Part shown: positions 9,133-17,173 of the stretch, in pieces
Numbering within the stretch: the stretch's first letter is position 1
How the letters are laid out: each line of letters starts with the position of its first letter
Origin: Oscillospiraceae bacterium
GTDB taxonomy: Bacteria > Bacillota > Clostridia > Oscillospirales > Oscillospiraceae
DNA length: 64,000 nucleotides
Assembly: GCA_022793095.1 (NCBI GenBank)
Contig: JAAWCD010000018.1
Coordinates: 62,001-126,000 of the forward strand
Direction of reading: 5' to 3'
Made by a program: the position numbers and the translations under genes
Notes under the pieces: model-generated
Told to the model about the DNA's origin: nothing
The model's database searches: none
The model's input: only the letters and a program-made list of their open reading frames with translations

Positions 9133-9185
9133 GTGCAACCGCTCCTTTTCGCGTGCTCCCTTATCTCTTTGATGCGTTTCTTTCG

Positions 9186-9214
9186 ATTATAACATAATTT
9201 CTCCTCTTTTTCAA
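9186..9214 (-). promoter_or_regulatory. Sigma-A-type promoter for the TetR gene
   Basis: Minus strand: -35 TTGAAA (9209-9214), 17-nt spacer, -10 TATAAT (9186-9191), about 54 nt before the ATG. Confidence 0.75.
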
Positions 9215-9340
9215 CCGAAAATCCTAGTAAAAATTCCAGGGAAGGGGAGGCCCGTCCCTTTCGATGGATTACACAAAAAACAGCCGGGATTAACGCGAAA
9301 ATTTTCTATCCTATCGGTCATAAATTTTACGAAAAGCTAG

Positions 9341-9368
9341 TGCAATTTCCAGAACGGTATGGTATACT
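9341..9368 (+). promoter_or_regulatory. Probable promoter for thiolase
   Basis: -10 TATACT at 9363-9368 with a weak -35 (TGCAAT, 9341-9346) at 16 nt, about 51 nt before the thiolase ATG. Confidence 0.5.
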
Positions 9369-9418
9369 AAACTCATCTTCAAAACGGTTTCCAGAAATTT
9401 ATTAGGAGGTAAAAAACA

Positions 9419-10642
9419 ATGAGCTATCCTGTTGTTGTGGCCTACGGCCGCACCGCCTGCTGCCGGTCCCGGAAGGGCGGCCTGGCTGATGTCCACCCCG
9501 TCGATTTCTCCGCCGCCTGCCTGAAGGGTGTCATCGCCAAAGTTCCCTATGTGGCTGAGCATCCCGAGGTTATCGGCGATGTGATCACCGGCTGTGCCAT
9601 GCACATCAACCAGATGAACATGAACGCTTCCCGCCTGATCGTCAACCGCGCCGGACTGCCCGACGACGTGCCCGCTCAGACCATCAACCGTTTCTGCTCC
9701 TCCGGTCTTCAGGCCATTTCCACCGCCCACAACGCCATTATGGCTGGCCAGTACAAGGTGGCCATTGCCGGCGGCTGCGAGTACATGACCGGCTGTTTTA
9801 CGCCCTATGACTTCAACACTTACGGTGACAAGTGGATCATGGACAACTATCCCGGCGGCTACATGTCCATGGGCCAGACGGCTGAGAACGTGGCCAATGA
9901 CTATGGCTTCACCCGTGAGCAGATGGACGAAATGGCGCTGGAGTCCCACACCCGCGCTGCCGCTGCCCGCAAGGCTGGTAAGCTGGCTCCCTCCATCATT
10001 CCTTACACCAAGGAAGACGGCACTGTGGTGGACTATGACGACGGCATTCTGGCCGATATGGACGGCAACCTGAAGACCTCCATGGAGAAGATGTCTTCTC
10101 TGAAGACCTGCTTTGTGGCTCCGGAGGATGGCGGCAAGGTTACCGCCGCCACCTCTTCCCAGACCACTGACGCAGCTGCTTATGTCATGCTTATGGACAG
10201 CGACTTCGCCGCTGAGCACGGCATCAAGCCCATTGCCAAGATGGTCGCGTTCCAGGTGGCCGGCTGCGACGCCACACGGATGGGCATGGGCCCTGTGTAC
10301 GCCATTCCCAAGGCGCTGGAGCAGGCTGGCCTGAAGTCCGTGACCGACATGGACGTCATTGAGCTGAACGAAGCCTTTGCTTCCCAGGCTATGGCCTGCA
10401 TCAAGAACGTGGTGAAGGATCCCAAGCTGGACGGCTTCCAGGACATGTGGGATTCCAAGAAGGTCAATCCCTACGGCGGCGCGATGGCGCTGGGCCATCC
10501 CATGGGCGCTACCGGCGCGTTCCTGACCAGCAAGGCGCTGGACTACCTGCGGGACCCTGAGACCAAGGGCAAGTACGCAATGGTCACCATGTGCATCGGC
10601 GGCGGTATGGGCGCCTGCGGCATCTACGAGCTGTGCGAGTAA
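9419..10642 (+). CDS. Acetyl-CoA acetyltransferase (thiolase)
   Basis: 407-residue thiolase that condenses two acetyl-CoA into acetoacetyl-CoA or cleaves 3-ketoacyl-CoA. All active-site blocks are visible: the nucleophilic cysteine in NRFCSSGLQA (about residue 92), ELNEAFASQ (about 320), GHPMGATG with the catalytic histidine (about 358) and the second cysteine block CIGGGMGACG (about 390). AGGAGGT precedes the ATG by 9 nt. No butyrate-pathway genes are adjacent, so whether it serves butyrate synthesis or fatty acid breakdown cannot be decided here. It has its own promoter and terminator. Confidence 0.94.
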   Translation: MSYPVVVAYGRTACCRSRKGGLADVHPVDFSAACLKGVIAKVPYVAEHPEVIGDVITGCAMHINQMNMNASRLIVNRAGLPDDVPAQTINRFCSSGLQAISTAHNAIMAGQYKVAIAGGCEYMTGCFTPYDFNTYGDKWIMDNYPGGYMSMGQTAENVANDYGFTREQMDEMALESHTRAAAARKAGKLAPSIIPYTKEDGTVVDYDDGILADMDGNLKTSMEKMSSLKTCFVAPEDGGKVTAATSSQTTDAAAYVMLMDSDFAAEHGIKPIAKMVAFQVAGCDATRMGMGPVYAIPKALEQAGLKSVTDMDVIELNEAFASQAMACIKNVVKDPKLDGFQDMWDSKKVNPYGGAMALGHPMGATGAFLTSKALDYLRDPETKGKYAMVTMCIGGGMGACGIYELCE

Positions 10643-10671
10643 TCGCAACCTCCTGAATACACATAAGCGTC

Positions 10672-10703
10672 GAGGCCCGGACATTTGTCCGGGCCTCTTT
10701 TTT
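10672..10703 (+). terminator. Rho-independent terminator after thiolase
   Basis: GAGGCCCGGAC / GTCCGGGCCTC stem, ATTT loop, then six T. Confidence 0.9.
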
Positions 10704-10704
10704 C

Positions 10705-10751
10705 GCTTCTTTTCTTGAAAGAAAAGAAGCAAAAGAACTTTAAACTTTCGT
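10705..10751. repeat. Dispersed palindromic repeat, half copy 4
   Basis: Perfect small hairpin GCTTCTTTTCT / AGAAAAGAAGC (loop TGAA) followed by AAAAGAACTTTAAACTT: one arm in the 3' orientation relative to thiolase. Confidence 0.85.
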
Positions 10752-10802
10752 AAGAACTTGCGCGGCGGTTTCTGGTAGAATGGCAGGGAAGGGGGTGGTT
10801 TC

Positions 10803-11357
10803 ATGCTGCATCGTTTTCTGAGCGCGCTGCTGGGTTATTGGGAGGGATGCCTCGATTACTGGCCCATTTTTCTGATTCCCTGTCTCATAGGGCTGGCATA
10901 TAACTGGAAAACGACCTCCGTTTGGCATGAGCTGGGCAAGCTGGTATTCGCCTTCTGGTGTGGTTGGCTGCTGCGAATGACAGTTTCCCTGGAGGACATT
11001 TGGGCTGACCTGCTGGCTGGACAGCTGCAAATCCGGGGCGGACAATGCTTTGTGCCTGGCCGGGACATTCTGCCCATTCTGCGGTATGGAAGCAGCTGGA
11101 CTATTCTGGTCAATCTGGGCGGAAATCTTGGCTTTTTTCTGCCCTTCGGATTTTTGGCCGCTCTGCTGTGGCCCAAGCTTCGAGATTGGCGCTGGTCACT
11201 GCTGGCTGGGGCCGGATTTTCCTGCCTGATTGAGACGTTGCAGCTCTTTACCTTCCGTGTCACCTCGATTGATGATGTGATTCTGAACGCATTGGGGACG
11301 CTGATGGGGTGCTGGATATATCATGTTCTGCATTATCTCACAGGAGAAAAGGCTTGA
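10803..11357 (+). CDS. VanZ family membrane protein
   Basis: 184 residues with four to five hydrophobic segments. The VanZ signature is present: NLGGNLGFFLPFGFL (about 99-113), then FSCLIETLQLFTF and TSIDDVILNALGTLMG. VanZ of Enterococcus confers low-level teicoplanin resistance; most homologues have no known role. ATG is preceded by AAGGGGG at 6 nt. It is a single gene bracketed by repeat copies and convergent with rnpB. Confidence 0.87.
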   Translation: MLHRFLSALLGYWEGCLDYWPIFLIPCLIGLAYNWKTTSVWHELGKLVFAFWCGWLLRMTVSLEDIWADLLAGQLQIRGGQCFVPGRDILPILRYGSSWTILVNLGGNLGFFLPFGFLAALLWPKLRDWRWSLLAGAGFSCLIETLQLFTFRVTSIDDVILNALGTLMGCWIYHVLHYLTGEKA

Positions 11358-11362
11358 CGTTC

Positions 11363-11396
11363 TTTCACTTCTTTTCTTGAAAGAAAAGAAGTGAAA
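11363..11396. repeat. Dispersed repeat, hairpin-only copy 5
   Basis: Perfect 15-bp stem TTTCACTTCTTTTCT / AGAAAAGAAGTGAAA with loop TGAA; the long arm is missing. Confidence 0.8.
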
Positions 11397-11421
11397 AAGC
11401 GCTCCCAAACGGGAGCGCTTT
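11394..11421 (-). terminator. Rho-independent terminator of rnpB
   Basis: Minus strand: AAAGCGCTCCC / GGGAGCGCTTTTT hairpin with 4-nt loop and five U, directly at the 3' end of the RNase P RNA. Confidence 0.85.
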
Positions 11422-11423
11422 CT

Positions 11424-11785
11424 GGTACAAGTAAGCCTGTAAGCCGGGTTCTGTTTTGACAGCCATCTATCTAGCCGCGCCGTTGCCAACGCGGTCAAGC
11501 CACCTCCTCGGGAACGGCCGGGTCAGCCTATGTGTTCCCTCCACGGTGTTGCTCCGAATAGAGTTTACAGGACCGAGCAGTTCCCAGTCGGCCAGTGAGC
11601 TCTTACCTCGCTTTTCCACCCTTACCTGTCTGACGCAAGCGCCAGTCAGGCGGTATATCTCTGTTGCACTTTTCCTGAAGTCGCCTTCGGCGGGCGTTAC
11701 CCGTTATTCTTACCCTGTGGAGCCCGGACTTTCCTCACGGAAGGGCCTTTCGGCCCAACCCCGCGGCTGTCCAGCTTACTTGCGG
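11424..11785 (-). ncRNA. rnpB: RNase P RNA
   Basis: Catalytic RNA of RNase P, which matures tRNA 5' ends. On the minus strand the conserved 5' region GAGGAAAGTCCGGGCTCC, the GGTAAGGGTGGAAA and AGAGCTCACTG-type core blocks, and the 3' block ACAGAACCCGGCTTACA are all present. P1 is formed by CAAGTAAGC at the 5' end and GCTTACTTG at the 3' end. About 360 nt is the usual length for a type A molecule. Ends are placed from P1, the promoter at 11791-11819 and the terminator at 11394-11421, so they are accurate to a few bases. Long open frames across it are spurious. Confidence 0.96.
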
Positions 11786-11790
11786 GATTC

Positions 11791-11819
11791 AGTATACCAC
11801 ACCTTTTCCAAAAAAGCAA
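11791..11819 (-). promoter_or_regulatory. Promoter of rnpB
   Basis: Minus strand: -35 TTGCTT (11814-11819), 17-nt spacer, -10 TATACT (11791-11796), immediately upstream of the RNA 5' end. Confidence 0.75.
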
Positions 11820-11834
11820 ACAGGTTTTGACGGT

Positions 11835-12233
11835 TCATGCCCCCACGGAGAGAAAAAATGTTCCTTTGAATTCACGACCTCTGGCCGTCACACGAAATCG
11901 CTTGACGCCGCTGAGCCCAACCTGAAAGGACGCGGGCGCCGTGCCCTGCCAGCGGTGGAGGAGCGCGCCATCCCTGGCCCGGACCTCCAGCTCAAGGGCT
12001 CCCGCGCTGGGGTCGATTTCCACCGAAAGCCTGCTGGAATTCCGGAGCACAAGAAAATTTCGGGATATAGATCCAGTGAGCATAGAGAATTTTCCCTTCC
12101 ACCAGGTGAGAAGCCCCCAGTTCATACCCCCAGAAATCCATGCTATCTTCGTGCTCACAAGCCCAAGCTCATTAAAGACAAGCATGAGCAATAAGAAGAC
12201 TGCGGCGAGCAGAAACCACTTGAAATCCGGCAT
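11835..12233 (-). CDS. Small membrane-anchored protein of unknown function
   Basis: 132 residues that I do not recognise. One hydrophobic segment lies at residues 4-23 (FKWFLLAAVFLLLMLVFNEL), followed by an amphipathic stretch and a beta-rich C-terminal half (LSVEIDPSAGALELEVRARDG) resembling a small beta-sandwich. ATG at 12233 is chosen because GAGGTG precedes it by 6-7 nt; the in-frame ATG two codons upstream is too close to that site. A strong promoter places the transcript start only about 12 nt before the ATG. Confidence 0.6.
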   Translation of the reverse strand: MPDFKWFLLAAVFLLLMLVFNELGLVSTKIAWISGGMNWGLLTWWKGKFSMLTGSISRNFLVLRNSSRLSVEIDPSAGALELEVRARDGALLHRWQGTAPASFQVGLSGVKRFRVTARGREFKGTFFLSVGA

Positions 12234-12251
12234 ATTCATCACCTCATTTTT

Positions 12252-12281
12252 ATTATACATCGTAGCACTTTCCCTTCGCAA
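12252..12281 (-). promoter_or_regulatory. Promoter for the small membrane protein
   Basis: Minus strand: -35 TTGCGA (12276-12281), 18-nt spacer, -10 TATAAT (12252-12257). The predicted transcript start lies about 12 nt before the start codon. Confidence 0.6.
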
Positions 12282-12299
12282 GGGGCAAACGAGAATTTT

Positions 12300-12468
12300 T
12301 TAAGGAACCGCTGATTTAACCGGCGTGTGCGGATTGGCGAGCGAAATTTTTGTCTGACGAGTGACAAAAAGTGCAGGAATCCTGTCGGATTTCAAACTTT
12401 TTTCACGAAGTCCAGGCGAAAATTTCGCCGTCAAGACGTGCGCGTGGATGAAATCAGTGGTTCCTTAA
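12300..12468. mobile_element. MITE-like long imperfect hairpin with 18-bp terminal inverted repeats
   Basis: Terminal repeats TTAAGGAACCGCTGATTT (12300-12317) and AAATCAGTGGTTCCTTAA (12451-12468) match with one mismatch. The 133-bp interior is itself imperfectly self-complementary (GGCGAGCGAAATTTT against AAAATTTCGCC) around the central palindrome CAGGAATCCTG, so the whole element can fold on itself. It has no coding capacity. Ends in TTAA suggest insertion at a TTAA or TA target. It is distinct from the TTTCTTGAAAGAAA repeat family. Only one copy is seen in this window. Confidence 0.6.
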
Positions 12469-12582
12469 AGCCTGCCGCCGGAGAGGGGACGCACCTGGCA
12501 GCTGTCTCGCTTTTTCTTGAAAACGACGAACGGATGTGCTATCATAGAGAAAAAGATGTACCGTGGAGATCCGGAAACATCG

Positions 12583-12611
12583 TTGAAATCCCAGAGAAAA
12601 AGAGGTATAAT
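12583..12611 (+). promoter_or_regulatory. Sigma-A-type promoter for murD
   Basis: -35 TTGAAA (12583-12588), 17-nt spacer, -10 TATAAT (12606-12611), 38 nt before the ATG. Confidence 0.8.
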
Positions 12612-12649
12612 AATTGCTGTCTGCAAACCTGAGAAAGCGGGAGTGAAAA

Positions 12650-14032
12650 ATGACAATTCAAGCCTATCTGAATACATTGAAGGGCAAACGAGTGGCCGTC
12701 ATCGGCATTGGCGTGTCTAATACGCCGCTGCTCCGGCTGTTGCTCCGGGCTGGTGTACAGGTGACTGCCTGCGACCGGAAGGACCGGGACGCACTGGGCA
12801 CCGTTGCGGCAGAACTGGAAAGCCTGGGCGCAGAACTCCGGCTGGGGAGGGGCTACCTGGACGGGCTGGACCATGACGTCATCTTCCGCACGCCGGGCCT
12901 GCGGCCCGATGTGCCTGCACTGGCGGCGGCCCGGAGCCGGGGGAGTGAGGTTACCTCTGAAATGGAGGTGTTTTTCCAGGTATGCCCCTGCAAGCTGGCA
13001 GCGGTCACGGGCAGTGATGGAAAAACTACCACGACCACTATCATTTCCGAGCTGTTTAAGGCCGCCGGTTACCACACTTATGTAGGGGGCAATATTGGCA
13101 AGCCTCTGCTCGCGGATGCCGCCGGTATGTCAGAGAAGGACATTGCTGTGGTGGAGCTGTCTTCCTTCCAGCTCATGACGATGGAACGGAGTCCTCAGAT
13201 TGCGGTGGTCACCAATTTGGCGCCCAATCACCTCGATGTTCATAAGTCCATGGAGGAGTATATTTCTGCAAAGGAAAACATCTTTACACATCAGATACCA
13301 TCTGATAAAGTGGTTCTAAACGGAGACAATTCCATTACCCGGGGCTTCGCGGACAAAGCTCCGGGCAGTGTGACGCTGTTCAGCCGTCAGGAGGTGCTGG
13401 ACCAAGGCGTCTACCTGGATGGGGACGCTATTTGGGTTTCCAATGCCCAAGGCCGGCGGAAGGTATTGCCGCTGGATGGAATCCTATTGCCTGGAGTTCA
13501 CAACGTGGAAAACTACATGGCGGCCATCGCCGCCGTGGACGGGCTGGTGCCTGACGGTATTATCCGCGCCTTCGCCAAGGACTTCGGCGGGGTGGAGCAC
13601 CGCATCGAGCTGGTCCGGCAGCTGCGGGGAGTCTCTTATTACAATGATTCCATCGCCTCCAGTCCCACCCGCACCATTGCCGGATTGCGCTCCTTCCATC
13701 AGAAAGTCATCCTCATTGCGGGGGGGTATGACAAAAACATCCCCTACGACGAGTTGGGGCCGGAAATTGTGGAGCACGTCAAGACTTTGGTGCTCACCGG
13801 CCCAACGGGACCCAAAATCCGGGCCGCCACAGAGTCCGCGCCGGGGTTCGGACCGGATAGCCCTGTCATCTTGGAGCGGGACACCTTCGCAGAGGCGGTC
13901 CATGCGGCGGCAGAGTCGGCACAGGAAGGGGACATTGTCATTCTTTCCCCCGCCAGCGCCTCCTTCGATTGCTTTCAGAACTTTATGGAGCGGGGGAATA
14001 CGTTCAAAAAGCTGGTGCATGAGCTGGACTGA
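12650..14032 (+). CDS. murD: UDP-N-acetylmuramoyl-L-alanine--D-glutamate ligase
   Basis: 460-residue cytoplasmic Mur ligase that adds D-glutamate to UDP-MurNAc-L-Ala in peptidoglycan synthesis. The ATP P-loop GSDGKTTTT is near residue 120, the central-domain blocks VVELSSFQL and TNLAPNHLDVH follow, and the C-terminal domain shows FGGVEHRIELV and NDSIASSPT. Length matches the family. ATG at 12650 follows GCGGGAG at 8 nt. Outside the usual dcw cluster, it stands alone with its own promoter, followed by a repeat copy. Confidence 0.95.
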   Translation: MTIQAYLNTLKGKRVAVIGIGVSNTPLLRLLLRAGVQVTACDRKDRDALGTVAAELESLGAELRLGRGYLDGLDHDVIFRTPGLRPDVPALAAARSRGSEVTSEMEVFFQVCPCKLAAVTGSDGKTTTTTIISELFKAAGYHTYVGGNIGKPLLADAAGMSEKDIAVVELSSFQLMTMERSPQIAVVTNLAPNHLDVHKSMEEYISAKENIFTHQIPSDKVVLNGDNSITRGFADKAPGSVTLFSRQEVLDQGVYLDGDAIWVSNAQGRRKVLPLDGILLPGVHNVENYMAAIAAVDGLVPDGIIRAFAKDFGGVEHRIELVRQLRGVSYYNDSIASSPTRTIAGLRSFHQKVILIAGGYDKNIPYDELGPEIVEHVKTLVLTGPTGPKIRAATESAPGFGPDSPVILERDTFAEAVHAAAESAQEGDIVILSPASASFDCFQNFMERGNTFKKLVHELD

Positions 14033-14047
14033 CTGCCATAAACGCAT

Positions 14048-14091
14048 AGTTTAAAGTTCTTTTTGCTTCTTTTTCTTTCAAGAAAAAGAAG
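14048..14091. repeat. Dispersed palindromic repeat, half copy 6
   Basis: AGTTTAAAGTTCTTTTTG followed by the perfect small hairpin CTTCTTTTTCT / AGAAAAAGAAG (loop TTCA, 14066-14091). It ends 3-4 nt before the AAAGGAG of the M42 gene. Confidence 0.9.
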
Positions 14092-14107
14092 AGAAAGGAG
14101 TGTGTCA

Positions 14108-15148
14108 ATGGATACCTTGGAAGTACTGCGGCGGCTGTGCGGGCAGAACGGGCCCTCCGGCTTTGAAGGGCCCGTGGTAAACGAGGCCGCCGCCCTGCTC
14201 CGTCCCTTTGTGGACGAAGTCCGGGTGGAGCGGCTGCAAAGCGTGTTGGGCATCCGCCGCTGCGGAAAAGAGGGCGCGAAAAAGCTGCTCCTGGACGCCC
14301 ACCTGGATGAAATCGGCTTCCTTATCATGGGAATCGAAGACGGTTTTCTCCGCTTCCGTACCCTAGGCGGCGTAGACCAGCGGATGCTGCCCGCGCGGGA
14401 GCTGACTGTTTTAACTGACCCGCCCATCCTGGGCGTGGTGGCCACCAAGCCGCCCCACCTGCAAGGACCAGGGGAGAGCGATAAATCCATCCCTCTGGAC
14501 GAGCTTTACCTCGACACCGGCATGAGCCAAGAGGAGGCGGAACAGGCCGTCCCCATCGGCACCCCGGCGGTCTACCGGGCGGAGGTATTCCCTTTGGGCG
14601 AAACCAAAATCTGCGGCAAGGCCCTGGATGACCGGGCCTGCTTCGCGATCCTGCTCCGAACGCTGGAGCTCCTTCAAAACGAAGCCCTGGATGTGGACCT
14701 CTACGTGCTGGGTTCCTCCTGTGAGGAGGTGGGAGGCCGGGGCGCGAAAACCGCTGTCTATGATGTGGCGCCCGACTTCTGCGTAGCCCTGGATGTGACG
14801 TTCGGCGCCACGCCGGACGAACCAAAATCCAAAGGACGGGTCATGGAGCTGGGCGGGGGACCGGTTGCTGGCGTGGGCCCAGTCATGGCTCGATGGATGA
14901 CCCAACGGCTACGGACAAAAGCGCTGACAAGGAATATTCCTTGTCAGCTGGAAGTGATGAGCGGGAGCACCGGAACCAACGGAGATGAGTTCCAGATTGC
15001 CCGGGAAGGCATCGCCACGGCGGTGCTGTCCCTGCCGTTGAACTATATGCACTCGCCGGTTGAGGTCATTGACCGGGGGGACCTGGAGCAGACCGCCCAG
15101 CTGCTGGCCGCGTTCATCCGGGACCTGGGAAAGGAGGCGCCGGTTTGA
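14108..15148 (+). CDS. M42 family metallo-aminopeptidase, first of three
   Basis: 346 residues. M42 peptidases form tetrahedral dodecamers that trim short peptides, usually with two Zn or Co ions. Metal ligands visible: His in DAHLDEIGF (about 66), Asp in KALDDRAC (about 179), the catalytic/ligand pair in SSCEEVGGRG (about 207), Asp in ALDVTF (about 232) and His in YMHSPVEVID (about 316). ATG at 14108 with AAAGGAG is the true start; an upstream in-frame ATG at 14063 lies inside the repeat and would add the artefactual MLLFLSRKR leader. It overlaps the second M42 gene by 4 nt. Confidence 0.9.
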   Translation: MDTLEVLRRLCGQNGPSGFEGPVVNEAAALLRPFVDEVRVERLQSVLGIRRCGKEGAKKLLLDAHLDEIGFLIMGIEDGFLRFRTLGGVDQRMLPARELTVLTDPPILGVVATKPPHLQGPGESDKSIPLDELYLDTGMSQEEAEQAVPIGTPAVYRAEVFPLGETKICGKALDDRACFAILLRTLELLQNEALDVDLYVLGSSCEEVGGRGAKTAVYDVAPDFCVALDVTFGATPDEPKSKGRVMELGGGPVAGVGPVMARWMTQRLRTKALTRNIPCQLEVMSGSTGTNGDEFQIAREGIATAVLSLPLNYMHSPVEVIDRGDLEQTAQLLAAFIRDLGKEAPV

Positions 15149-16185
15149 AAACACTTTTGAAAGAATTGTGCCAGTTAAACGGCGTGTCCGGCTGGGAAGA
15201 TCCGGTGCGGGATTTTATCCGGCAGCAGGCGGAAGACTATGCGGACAGCATCCGCACCGACGCGCTGGGAAACCTGATTGTGTTCAAGCGGGGAAGGAAA
15301 ACCACAGGAAATAAGCTGCTCCTCGCCGCCCATATGGACGAGGTTGGCATGATCGTCAGCCAGATCACCGACGAGGGTTTCCTCAAATTTCAATTTGCCG
15401 GTGGGGTGGACCGCCGGGTGGTGCTGGGCAAACCGGTCCGGGTGGGCCTGTCTGGCGCAGCCGGGGTCATCGCCATCAAGCCGGTCCACCTTCTCACTGC
15501 GGAAGAGCGAAAAAAGGTCCCAAAAACCAGCGAGCTCTACCTCGACATTGGCTGCACCAGCAAGGAAGCGGCGGAATCCCAAGCTGCTCTGGGCGATCCG
15601 GTATCCTTCGCAGTGGAGGCGGAGGAGTTTGGCACAGGCATGCTCAAGGCCAAGGCCATTGACGACCGGGCGGGCTGTGCTGTCATGCTCCAGCTGCTTC
15701 GGGAGGAGCTGCCCATGGACGTGACTTTCGCCTTCACAGTTCAGGAGGAAACCGGCACCAAAGGGGCCTTCGGCGCGGGCTTCTCTATTTCGCCGGAGAT
15801 CGCCTTGGTGCTGGAAACCACCACTGCCGCCGACTGCGGTGGCGTTTCCGAGCACGAACAGGTGTGCTGGGCTGGAAAAGGGCCAGTTATCTCTATCATG
15901 GACGGAGGAACCATCTACGACCGTGCCCTGTTCGAGCTGCTGCGGAACCAGGCGGAGCAGAATCAGATCCCCTGGCAGACCAAGCACTATCTTTCCGGCG
16001 GCAACGACGCCCGCACCTTCCAGCGGACCCGCGCCGGCGTCCGGACTGCGGCGCTGTCCGTGCCGGTCCGTTACCTGCACACACCGTCCAGCGTGGCCGC
16101 TCTCTCAGACATTGAACACACGCTGGCGCTGGCCAGAGCCTTCGTCAAGGCCATTGCGGAACAGGAGGAGAATGGAATTGGTTGA
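15145..16185 (+). CDS. M42 family metallo-aminopeptidase, second of three
   Basis: 346 residues, TTG start overlapping the previous stop in TTGA, with AAAGGAGG 7 nt upstream. Ligand blocks: AAHMDEVGM, KAIDDRAGC, TVQEETGTKG, LVLETTTAAD (glutamate instead of aspartate as the fourth ligand, also seen in some M42 enzymes) and YLHTPSSVA. It also keeps the GGNDARTFQRTRAG region before the last ligand. Clearly paralogous to its neighbours but divergent, so it probably has a different substrate range or assembles with them. Confidence 0.9.
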   Translation: MKTLLKELCQLNGVSGWEDPVRDFIRQQAEDYADSIRTDALGNLIVFKRGRKTTGNKLLLAAHMDEVGMIVSQITDEGFLKFQFAGGVDRRVVLGKPVRVGLSGAAGVIAIKPVHLLTAEERKKVPKTSELYLDIGCTSKEAAESQAALGDPVSFAVEAEEFGTGMLKAKAIDDRAGCAVMLQLLREELPMDVTFAFTVQEETGTKGAFGAGFSISPEIALVLETTTAADCGGVSEHEQVCWAGKGPVISIMDGGTIYDRALFELLRNQAEQNQIPWQTKHYLSGGNDARTFQRTRAGVRTAALSVPVRYLHTPSSVAALSDIEHTLALARAFVKAIAEQEENGIG

Positions 16186-17173
16186 AACCTTACAAAAGCT
16201 GACAGGCGCGTTCGGGCCCTCAGGCTGTGAAGGCCCGGTGGCGGAGGTCATTCGGGCCATGGCGGAGCCTTACGCTGACGAGTGCTTTACGGACACGCTG
16301 GGCAATCTCATTGTCCACAAGAAGGGGAACGGCCCCAGGGTGATGTTCTCCGCCCACATGGATTCTATCGGGCTCATCGCCACCCACATCGAAAAAGAGG
16401 GCTTTATCCGCTTCGGCAAGGTGGGAGGGCTGGACCTTCCGGCCATTTATCAGCTGCCGGTCCGGTTCCAGAACGGCACCCAAGGCGTTATCGCCGTCAA
16501 CGAGGACAAAGAGGGGGAGAAGCTGCGCCTAAACGACCTCTATGTGGACATTGGCGCGAAAGATCGGGCAGAGGCGGAACAGAAGGTTTCCGTAGGGGAC
16601 ATGGCGGTGTTCTCGTCTCCCGCCATCATGGCAGGCCGCAGAGTAGTCTCTCCTTACCTGGACAACCGGGTGGGCTGTCTGGTGCTGTTGATGGCGCTGA
16701 AGCGGATCCAAACCCATACCAACGACCTCTACTTCGTGTTCAGCACGCAGGAGGAGGTGGGATGCCGGGGAGCCAAAACCGCTGCCTACAGCATTGACCC
16801 GGATTACGGTCTGGCTGTGGACGTGACTGGAGCGGACGATGTGCCCTCCGCCACCCACGGAAGCAGTACCAAGCTTGGGGGCGGCGCGGCCATCAAAGTG
16901 ATGGATTCCTCCGTCATCTGCCATCCGGTCATGGTCAAAAAGCTTCAGGCGCTGGCTGCGGAGCAGGGGATTCCCGCTCAGACCGATGTGCTGCGTTCCG
17001 GCGGCACTGACGCCGGAAGCATCCACATCACCCGCCTGGGTGTAATCACCGGCGGCATTTCCGTTCCCTGCCGCTATATTCACGCGCCTTCAGAAATGGC
17101 GGATCAGGATGACATCGAGGCCTGTGCGGCGCTGGCTGCCGCCCTGGCGGAAAGTGAGCTGCCCAAGCTATGA
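16172..17173 (+). CDS. M42 family metallo-aminopeptidase, third of three
   Basis: 333 residues, the shortest of the three. Ligand blocks: SAHMDSIGL, SPYLDNRVGC, STQEEVGCRG, AVDVTGADD and YIHAPSEMAD. The ATG at 16172 overlaps the previous gene by 14 nt; AGGAGG lies only 3 nt upstream, so the in-frame TTG at 16178 (spacing 9) is an alternative start. The longer frame reaching back to 15839 is an artefact of overlap. ATGA overlap with the next gene continues the coupled operon. Confidence 0.88.
   Translation: MELVETLQKLTGAFGPSGCEGPVAEVIRAMAEPYADECFTDTLGNLIVHKKGNGPRVMFSAHMDSIGLIATHIEKEGFIRFGKVGGLDLPAIYQLPVRFQNGTQGVIAVNEDKEGEKLRLNDLYVDIGAKDRAEAEQKVSVGDMAVFSSPAIMAGRRVVSPYLDNRVGCLVLLMALKRIQTHTNDLYFVFSTQEEVGCRGAKTAAYSIDPDYGLAVDVTGADDVPSATHGSSTKLGGGAAIKVMDSSVICHPVMVKKLQALAAEQGIPAQTDVLRSGGTDAGSIHITRLGVITGGISVPCRYIHAPSEMADQDDIEACAALAAALAESELPKL

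Noticed and set aside
10705..10730. Repeat hairpins as ordinary rho-independent terminators
   Set aside because: They lack U tracts, and genuine terminators often stand beside them (for example 10672-10703 and 11394-11421).
9311..10804. 497-residue minus-strand frame opposite thiolase
   Set aside because: Shadow of the thiolase gene; no ribosome site and no recognisable domain.
11456..11830. 124-residue plus-strand frame over RNase P RNA
   Set aside because: The region is rnpB; the frame has no independent support.
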